Assembly (NCBI GenBank): GCA_017936845.1
Contig: JAGBES010000019.1
Coordinates: forward strand, 1-46,924
Direction: 5' to 3'
Length of the DNA: 46,924 nucleotides
Source of the DNA: Bacilli bacterium
GTDB taxonomy: Bacteria; Bacillota_I; Bacilli_A; RF39; UBA660
In this document: one piece after another, positions 42,063-46,924 of the stretch
Position numbering within the stretch: position 1 is the first letter of the stretch
Layout: the number at the start of each line of letters is the position of its first letter
Notes under the pieces: generated by a model
What the model saw: the letters and a program-made list of their open reading frames with translations, nothing else
Database searches by the model: none
What the model was told of the DNA's origin: nothing
Translations under genes and position numbers: made by a program

Positions 42063-42626
42063 TTAATTTTCCTCCAGCATTTTGATAATTTTATCTCTAA
42101 ACTTTTTATTTTCTTCTTCTAAATTATCACTTTCTACTTTAAATGGTTCTCCATAAATTATTTTTAATCCTTTTTTAAAATATTGTCCTTTTATAACGAA
42201 TGGCACTATTTTGGTATTTGTATCATGTGCTATTTTAATTGTTCCAATTTTAAATGGCAACAATTCGTGTTTTTTAGAATATGTTCCTTCTGGAAATATT
42301 CCTATTAATTTATTTTGCTTTAAATATTTTTCTGCTGCTGGTATTACTGATTTATCTTTTATTTTTCTATCTACTGGTATTAAATCCATATTTTTAAATA
42401 TAAATTTAAATTTTCCTTCAAACAATTCTTTTTTTGCTAAAAAGTGAACATGTCTTTTAGTAGATGCCATAAGTAATAAACAATCTAAATCGTGTGTATG
42501 TGTTCCTGCTAATATAAGTTTTTCATCTGTTATATATTCTTTATTTATTATCTTTGGCCTTAAGATTATTTTTACAAATATTTTTATAATTGGTAGTGAA
42601 AACGTGTATAATTTTGATTCTTTCAT
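42063..42626 (-). CDS. PlsC-family acyltransferase, second copy
   Basis: 187 residues with the acyltransferase block GIFPEGTYSKKHELLPFKIGTIKIA and IVPFVIKGQY. The catalytic motif reads THTHDLD, keeping the His and Asp but with Thr in place of the usual Asn. It is only moderately similar to the other PlsC-like gene of this operon, so the two may handle different positions or head groups. It is first in the operon, with a TGTTATAAT promoter 18 bp upstream and an AGAGGT ribosome site. The ligase follows with a 1-bp gap. Confidence 0.85.
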   Translation of the reverse strand: MKESKLYTFSLPIIKIFVKIILRPKIINKEYITDEKLILAGTHTHDLDCLLLMASTKRHVHFLAKKELFEGKFKFIFKNMDLIPVDRKIKDKSVIPAAEKYLKQNKLIGIFPEGTYSKKHELLPFKIGTIKIAHDTNTKIVPFVIKGQYFKKGLKIIYGEPFKVESDNLEEENKKFRDKIIKMLEEN

Positions 42627-42643
42627 ATTATTACCTCTTTGTT

Positions 42644-42652
42644 ATTATAACA
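42644..42652 (-). promoter_or_regulatory. Extended -10 promoter of the lipid operon
   Basis: TGTTATAAT on the minus strand; the start codon of the first acyltransferase lies 17 bp further on. Confidence 0.55.
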
Positions 42653-42675
42653 TATTCTACTACTTTTTAAAAATT

Positions 42676-42707
42676 AAAAAAAAAGATATTTTAAATATCC
42701 TTTTTTA
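42676..42707 (-). terminator. Terminator of mscL
   Basis: On the minus strand AAAAGGATATT and AATATCTTTTTT form a stem (with one G-T pair) around TAA, followed by a long T-run. The mscL stop codon is in the loop. Confidence 0.75.
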
Positions 42708-43080
42708 ATAAATCTCTTATTTCTTCTAATAATATTACTTCATCTGCTTTTTTAGGTATTTCCTTTTTTTCTTCTTTATGAAATATTTTATTCATTATTT
42801 TAACTAATATAAATACTATAAATGCCATTATAATAAAGTTAATTACATCTGTTAAAAATGCTCCATATTTTAAAGATAAATGTATAAATGCTATATTTAT
42901 ATTTAATATCATTCCTGAAAAATCTGTTTTTCCAAACATACCTATTATAGGTGAAATTATATTATCCGTTAATGATGTTACCAAATTAGAAAAGGCTGAT
43001 CCAATTAGTACACCTACTGCTAAATCAATTACATTTCCTCTTGATATAAATTTTTTAAATTCTTTTATTATATTTTTCAT
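42691..43080 (-). CDS. mscL: Large-conductance mechanosensitive channel
   Basis: Pentameric membrane valve that releases solutes on osmotic downshock. The N-terminus MKNIIKEFKKFISRGNVIDLAVGVLIGSAF matches the MscL amphipathic helix and pore-lining TM1 (GNVxDLAVGVxIG), followed by the NIISPIIG constriction end, TM2 (VINFIIMAFIVFILVKIMNK) and the C-terminal helix EVILLEEIRDLLKK. I place the start at ATG 43080 after TAGGAG; a longer frame to 43116 would have no ribosome site. The periplasmic loop is short. It is on the same strand as, and 10 bp after, an 87-aa membrane protein gene. Confidence 0.95.
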   Translation of the reverse strand: MKNIIKEFKKFISRGNVIDLAVGVLIGSAFSNLVTSLTDNIISPIIGMFGKTDFSGMILNINIAFIHLSLKYGAFLTDVINFIIMAFIVFILVKIMNKIFHKEEKKEIPKKADEVILLEEIRDLLKKDI

Positions 43081-43090
43081 AAAATATCTC

Positions 43091-43354
43091 CTAATTTGTA
43101 TAAGTAATTGTTCCAAATATCATAAACATTATAAATAGAATTAATAATATTATACTTATAATTATCCATTTGCAAAAATAAGATCTTGCAAAGTTTTTTA
43201 AATTGATATTTGAAGTTCCACCAAATGAAAATATAATTATTAATATTAATCCAATAATTGGAATTGAAAATAAAATTTGATATCCAAAATATCCCCACAT
43301 TGTAATTGGTTTATATTCATTTGAAATATTTGGTGTATTTTTTTGTTCGTTCAT
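43091..43354 (-). CDS. Small two-span membrane protein (87 aa)
   Basis: Two hydrophobic segments (about 25-45 and 63-84) joined by a conserved-looking link: MWGYFGYQILFSIPIIGLIL then FSFGGTSNINLKNFARSYFC. This block (WGYFGY...FSxGGTxNxNxxNFARSYF) is familiar to me from small membrane proteins and zinc-ribbon membrane proteins of gut Firmicutes, but no function is known. GGAAG stands before the ATG. It lies 17 bp after pheT and 10 bp before mscL with no terminator in between, so it can be read from the pheST transcript. Confidence 0.72.
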   Translation of the reverse strand: MNEQKNTPNISNEYKPITMWGYFGYQILFSIPIIGLILIIIFSFGGTSNINLKNFARSYFCKWIIISIILLILFIMFMIFGTITYTN

Positions 43355-43371
43355 TTAAATACTTCCTTTCC

Positions 43372-45741
43372 TTACTTATCTCTTAATTTTGCACCTGTTT
43401 TTTCTACTTCTTCTATTATTCTATTAAATTGTTTCATTACTTCTTCTTCACTTAATGTTCTTGTATTATCTAAAAAAGTTAATGAATATGCCATTGATTT
43501 TCTTCCTGGTTCTATATCTTTATAGATATCAAATATTTCAACCGATTCTAATAATCTACCTCCTGCATGTTTAATAATTGCTTCTAATTCACTATTTAAA
43601 GTATCATTATTAACTATAAATGCAACATCTTTTTTTATTGCAGGATATTTCGATGCTTCTTTAAATTTAATTGGTTTTACTGTCTTTTCATATAATTCAG
43701 TTAATGATAATTCTGCCACATATACATCTGTTTTTATTAAAGAAGGATGTACTTTACCAATAATACCAATTGGTTTTTTATCAACTAGTATTCGTGCACC
43801 TATTGTTGGATGTATTTCTTTTAATATATCAGCTTTAAATTCATATCTATTTTTAAATCCTAAATAATCTAATAAATTTTCAACTAATCCTTTCATTACA
43901 TAAAAATCTGCTTTTACAATAGTTCCATTCCATTTATTTTCAATATAATTTCCTTCTATTAACATTGCTACTTTTTGATCTTCTTTAAAGTTTTTATCAT
44001 AAGTTTTAGCTATTTCATATAACTTAATATTACTAATTTTTCTTGCTTTATTATATTCATATGTATTTATTAAAGAAGCAATAATAGAAGTTCTAACAAC
44101 TGCTTTATCAGCACTTAATGGATTTGGAAGTTTAAGTAATTCTTTATTATCATAATTGAATTTTAAAGCTAATTCTTCAGGTACTAAAGTATAAGTTCTA
44201 GTTTCATTTAAACCAATACTTCTAAGTCTTTTAGATGTACTTTTTCTTAGTAAAACATCTCCTACATAAACTCCTCTTTTAGTTTGAACTTTAGGTAATG
44301 TATCATGAAGATTGTTATATCCATAAAGTCTTCCTATTTCTTCTGCTAAATCTGCTTTATTAGCTTCAACATCCAATCTTCTTCTTGGAATTGTAATATG
44401 AAATTTTTTATCTTTCAACTCATATGGAAAATCTAATTTATCTAATTGAATTTCAACATCTTTATCTTCCATTTCTAAACCTAAGACTTTGTTTAATTCT
44501 TCTGTTGTAACATCTATTGTTTTTTCTGTTTTATCTACAACATCATGTAAAACTCTACCAGATAATACTTCTCCAGAAGCATATTTTTCTAGTAATGAAA
44601 GACATCTATCCATAGCTGATATAGTATATTCATAATTTAATCCTTTTCCATATCTCTTAGATGCTTCTGATTTTAAATTTAATCTTGTAGAAGTTTTTGT
44701 TATTGAAAATGCATCAAATATAGCTGCTTCTATAAATATGTTTTTTGTATTAGAATCAATTTCTGTATTTTGTCCACCCATAACTCCTGCTATACAAATT
44801 GGCTTTAAAGAATCAGCAATAACAATATCTTTAGATGATAAATTTCTTTCTTGTTCATCTAGGGTAATTATTACTTCACCATTTTTAGCATCTCTTACTA
44901 TTATATTTTCTCCTAATTTATCAGCATCGAAAAAATGTGTTGGCTGACCATATTCTAACATAACAAAGTTAGAAATATCTACAACATTATTAATTGGTCT
45001 CATTCCAGCAGCAATAATTCTTTTTTTTATCCATTCTGGTGATTCACCTATTTTTACATTTCTAACCATTTTACCATAATAAAATGGACATCTATCCGTT
45101 TCTACTTTTAGATTTATATAATTATTTACATCATCAGATATCTCTTTATATTTTGCTTCTGGATAATTTACTTTTTTTCCAAGTACTGTTCCTACTTCAT
45201 GTGCAAATCCAATATGATAATAACAATCATTATTTCGATGTTTATGAACATCTAAATCATATAATGTATCATCTAAATCCATATATTTTATAGGATCTTT
45301 TCCTATAGGCGCATTACTATCTAATTCATGAATACCTTTAGCATAGTTTTCTTCATTTTTTTCTTCTAATCCTAATTCAAATAAAGCGCAAAGCATACCA
45401 TTTGATTCTACACCTCTAATTTTACCTGCTTTAATTTCAAAATCACCTGGTAATTTAGCACCTGGTAAAGCTACAATTACTTTAAGACCAACTCTTACAT
45501 TTGAAGCACCACATACTATTTGTTGTAGTGTATCACTTCCTATATCAACTTTACAAATATGTAAATGATCTGAATCTGGATGAGCAATACATTCTTTTAC
45601 TTCACCAATTACTAAGTTATCAATTTGATTAGAAATAACTGCTTCTATATTGATCCCTGCTTGAGTTACTTTTGTAGCAAGTTCAATTAAGTTTTCATCT
45701 TCAAGATCAATATAATCTTTGACCCATTTCATACTTATCAT
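43372..45741 (-). CDS. pheT: Phenylalanyl-tRNA synthetase, beta subunit
   Basis: The beta chain of the (alpha-beta)2 enzyme, with tRNA-binding and editing functions. Domain order: the MKWVKDYIDL start, then an EMAP/OB tRNA-binding domain (about 40-150: GEVKECIAHPDSDHLHICKVD through NGMLCALFELGL), B3/B4 editing domain (RPINNVVDISNFVMLEYGQPTHFFDADKL), the B5 domain and a catalytic-like core. A C-terminal ferredoxin-fold anticodon-binding domain (KYPAIKKDVAFIVN through SLTFLDNTRTLSEEEV) follows. The start is ATG 45741, one base after the pheS stop; in-frame upstream TTG and ATG codons lie inside pheS. AAAGGA within the pheS end is the ribosome site. The length is 789 residues. Confidence 0.95.
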   Translation of the reverse strand: MISMKWVKDYIDLEDENLIELATKVTQAGINIEAVISNQIDNLVIGEVKECIAHPDSDHLHICKVDIGSDTLQQIVCGASNVRVGLKVIVALPGAKLPGDFEIKAGKIRGVESNGMLCALFELGLEEKNEENYAKGIHELDSNAPIGKDPIKYMDLDDTLYDLDVHKHRNNDCYYHIGFAHEVGTVLGKKVNYPEAKYKEISDDVNNYINLKVETDRCPFYYGKMVRNVKIGESPEWIKKRIIAAGMRPINNVVDISNFVMLEYGQPTHFFDADKLGENIIVRDAKNGEVIITLDEQERNLSSKDIVIADSLKPICIAGVMGGQNTEIDSNTKNIFIEAAIFDAFSITKTSTRLNLKSEASKRYGKGLNYEYTISAMDRCLSLLEKYASGEVLSGRVLHDVVDKTEKTIDVTTEELNKVLGLEMEDKDVEIQLDKLDFPYELKDKKFHITIPRRRLDVEANKADLAEEIGRLYGYNNLHDTLPKVQTKRGVYVGDVLLRKSTSKRLRSIGLNETRTYTLVPEELALKFNYDNKELLKLPNPLSADKAVVRTSIIASLINTYEYNKARKISNIKLYEIAKTYDKNFKEDQKVAMLIEGNYIENKWNGTIVKADFYVMKGLVENLLDYLGFKNRYEFKADILKEIHPTIGARILVDKKPIGIIGKVHPSLIKTDVYVAELSLTELYEKTVKPIKFKEASKYPAIKKDVAFIVNNDTLNSELEAIIKHAGGRLLESVEIFDIYKDIEPGRKSMAYSLTFLDNTRTLSEEEVMKQFNRIIEEVEKTGAKLRDK

Positions 45742-45742
45742 A

Positions 45743-46777
45743 TTATTCAGCATCCTTTCTATCAAAGTTTCTTGTTTCTCTTAAATCAGTATTATAAAAT
45801 GTTCTAATGTCATTTATTCCATACTTTAACATAGCACATCTTTCAGCACCAAATCCAAAGGCAAATCCAGACCATATATTTGGATCATATCCACATCCTT
45901 TTAAAACATCATAATGAACTACACCTGCTCCTCCTATTGTAATCCAACCTGTATTTTTACAAATAGAGCACCCATTTCCTTTACAAGCAAAACATGAAAT
46001 ATCCATTTCAACTGATGGTTCTGTAAATTGATAATAACTTGGTCTAAATCTTGTTATTGTATCATTACCAAACAATTTTTTACATATAAGTGTTACTGTT
46101 CCTTTTAAATCAGATAAAGAAATATCTTTATCAACTAATAATCCTTCTATTTGTGTAAATTGATGTGAGTGTGTAGCATCGTCATCATCTCTTCTATAAG
46201 CTTTTCCAGGACAGATTATTCTAACTGGTTCTTTACCTTCATATTTTAACATTGTACGAGCTTGAACTGGAGAAGTATGAGAGCGCATAAGCATTTCATC
46301 ACCTTTAACATAGAATGTATCTTGAGCATCTCTTGCAGGATGTCCTTTTGGTAAACCTAGTAATTCAAAATTAAATTTATCTTCTTCTACTTCTGGTCCA
46401 TCTACAACATCATATCCCATGGACATAAATACTTCTTCAAAATCTTCTACAACTTTTTCCAAGATATTAGGAGCCCCTACATTTATTTTAGTAGCAGGTA
46501 GACTTATATCTATTTTTTCATTTTCTAATTTCTTATTTAATTCTTCTGTTTCTAATTTTTCTTTTAAAGTATCGAATAAATTGTTTACTTCATTTTTAAA
46601 AGCATTTAATTTCATTCCATATTCTTTTTTTTCTTCTATACTCAAATCTTTCATTTTAAGTGATAGTTCATTTATAGGTCCTTTCTTACTTAAGTACTTA
46701 ATTTTAAGTTCATTTAATGATTTTAAATCAGTTATGTTTTTTATTTCTTCTTTTATATTTTTTAATAATTCTTCCAT
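45743..46777 (-). CDS. pheS: Phenylalanyl-tRNA synthetase, alpha subunit
   Basis: The catalytic chain. An N-terminal coiled coil (about 1-85) precedes the class II core: motif 1 region FMSMGYDVVDGPEVE, the LPKGHPARDAQDTFY loop, motif 2 ICPGKAYRRDDDDATHSHQFTQIEG and motif 3 GFAFGFGAERCAMLKYG. A four-cysteine cluster (CFACKGNGCSICKNTGW) replaces the shorter loop of enzymes such as E. coli and could bind zinc; it is known in many Firmicute PheS proteins. GAGGAAG lies 6 nt before the ATG. pheS and pheT form one transcript, with an unusual leader upstream. Confidence 0.96.
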   Translation of the reverse strand: MEELLKNIKEEIKNITDLKSLNELKIKYLSKKGPINELSLKMKDLSIEEKKEYGMKLNAFKNEVNNLFDTLKEKLETEELNKKLENEKIDISLPATKINVGAPNILEKVVEDFEEVFMSMGYDVVDGPEVEEDKFNFELLGLPKGHPARDAQDTFYVKGDEMLMRSHTSPVQARTMLKYEGKEPVRIICPGKAYRRDDDDATHSHQFTQIEGLLVDKDISLSDLKGTVTLICKKLFGNDTITRFRPSYYQFTEPSVEMDISCFACKGNGCSICKNTGWITIGGAGVVHYDVLKGCGYDPNIWSGFAFGFGAERCAMLKYGINDIRTFYNTDLRETRNFDRKDAE

Positions 46778-46793
46778 TATATCTTCCTCGTAT

Positions 46794-46830
46794 AATCAAT
46801 CTTAGGAGAAATCCTATAGATTGATTTTTT
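46794..46830. promoter_or_regulatory. Strong hairpin just upstream of the pheS ribosome site
   Basis: The arms 46794-46807 and 46812-46826 pair for 14 bp with a single bulged base and a four-base loop, reading GAAA on the plus strand. In the pheS (minus) direction the stem ends about 6 nt before GAGGAAG. Only the plus strand has the T-run (TTTTTT, 46825-46830), so in shape it is an intrinsic terminator pointing away from pheT, antisense to the operon. It could block antisense reading or act as a leader structure for translation of pheS. Confidence 0.6.
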
Positions 46831-46847
46831 CTTTCTATTTATATTTT

Positions 46848-46924
46848 TTGAGTTATAATAACTCTTGCCTGTGGATTTGTTTCTATCATCCTACAGCTTT
46901 GACTGTTTAGAAAGGCTCTTACCA
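46848..46924. other. Probable structured RNA region at the window edge, upstream of pheS
   Basis: On the minus strand the segment can fold: outer GCCT/AGGC pairing encloses a hairpin CAG/CTG, and a hairpin CTGTAGGAT with ATCCACAG (one bulged base); TTTCTA and TAGAAA are also complementary and could form a pseudoknot. GAGTTA/TAACTC follows. I see none of the T-box signature (GGTGGNACCGCG) expected for pheS in Firmicutes. On the plus strand a TATAAT (46854-46859) could start an RNA running out of the window. The identity is open and the element is cut off by the window end. Confidence 0.4.

Noticed and set aside
43077-43298. 73-aa minus-strand frame between mscL and the 87-aa gene
   Set aside because: It overlaps the better-supported 87-aa gene in another frame; Asn/Tyr-rich with no ribosome site.
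46778-46924. T-box riboswitch upstream of pheS
   Set aside because: Expected for this gene in Firmicutes, but no GGTGGNACCGCG-type box and no hairpin with a T-run in the pheS direction is present in the visible 147 bp.
46841-46924. tRNA or 6S-like RNA on the plus strand ending ...CTTACCA
   Set aside because: A CCA appears at the window edge, but there is no T-loop, no anticodon arm of the right size and no acceptor stem; the 6S idea rests on general shape only.
1-46924. CRISPR array, rRNA operon, tRNA genes or prophage
   Set aside because: No regularly spaced repeats, no rRNA or tRNA sequence and no phage structural genes were seen on reading both strands; the only mobile-type trace is the decayed gene at the left end.
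1-46924. Mycoplasma-type code (TGA as Trp)
   Set aside because: TGA ends several genes (dnaG, the second pseudopilin) and Trp is TGG throughout, so the standard bacterial code applies.

Overview
The window reads as chromosome from a very AT-rich, low-GC Gram-positive bacterium. The gene content (rpoD-dnaG-trmK, holA, rpsT-gpr, xerD-deoB, pheST) and the strong Shine-Dalgarno sites (AGGAGG, AGGTGAT) point to the Bacilli/Erysipelotrichia side of the Firmicutes, probably a gut lineage of the RF39 or Erysipelotrichales kind. That placement is inference. TGA is used as a stop and TGG as Trp, so the code is standard and this is not a Mycoplasma-type genome. Spacing is tight: genes overlap, terminators often contain the stop codon of the gene they end, and no gap exceeds 300 bp.

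Layout. 1-0.4 kb: remnant of an Rpn/PD-(D/E)XK family gene. 0.48-2.6 kb: MacB-type ABC exporter pair. 2.7-6.3 kb: holA, a pilus assembly ATPase (pilB-like) and two divergent pseudopilins. 6.3-9.2 kb: ylbJ and a ylbL/SepM protease, then a secreted transglutaminase-like protein. 9.2-13.6 kb: rpsT, germination protease gpr, spoIIM, mnmA, an HTH protein and two 35-residue membrane microproteins. 13.7-19.3 kb: envelope and stress functions (zinc-ribbon membrane protein, clostripain-type protease, ZIP transporter, VanY peptidase, Dps). 19.4-24.6 kb: operon xerD, an 845-aa unknown, deoB, alkD-like. 24.7-26.0 kb: rarA. 26.0-30.5 kb: second pilus block (pilC, pilD, major pilin and two secreted proteins). 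30.6-34.4 kb: yqfQ/vrrA-like, trmK, rpoD, dnaG. 34.5-37.2 kb: uvsE, a membrane protein, an unknown and a SpoIIID-like regulator. 37.2-39.7 kb: tmk, an HD protein and hemW. 39.7-42.6 kb: acyl-CoA ligase between two PlsC acyltransferases. 42.7-46.8 kb: mscL, a small membrane protein, pheT and pheS with a structured leader running off the window.

How the genes fit together. The two pilus blocks supply the main parts of a single type IV pilus/competence-type machine: assembly ATPase, platform protein, prepilin peptidase, one ComGC-like major pilin and two minor pseudopilins. Two further secreted proteins share a short motif with the C-terminus of the major pilin. gpr, spoIIM, ylbJ and a SpoIIID-like regulator, together with uvsE and yqfQ/vrrA, indicate endospore formation or recent descent from a spore former. 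Most of the rest is core replication, translation and repair. The least explained parts are the 845-aa protein in the xerD-deoB operon, the shared TVExALNxLY motif, the charged extensions on PilB and PilC, the 292-aa partner of the SpoIIID-like gene and the pheS leader.
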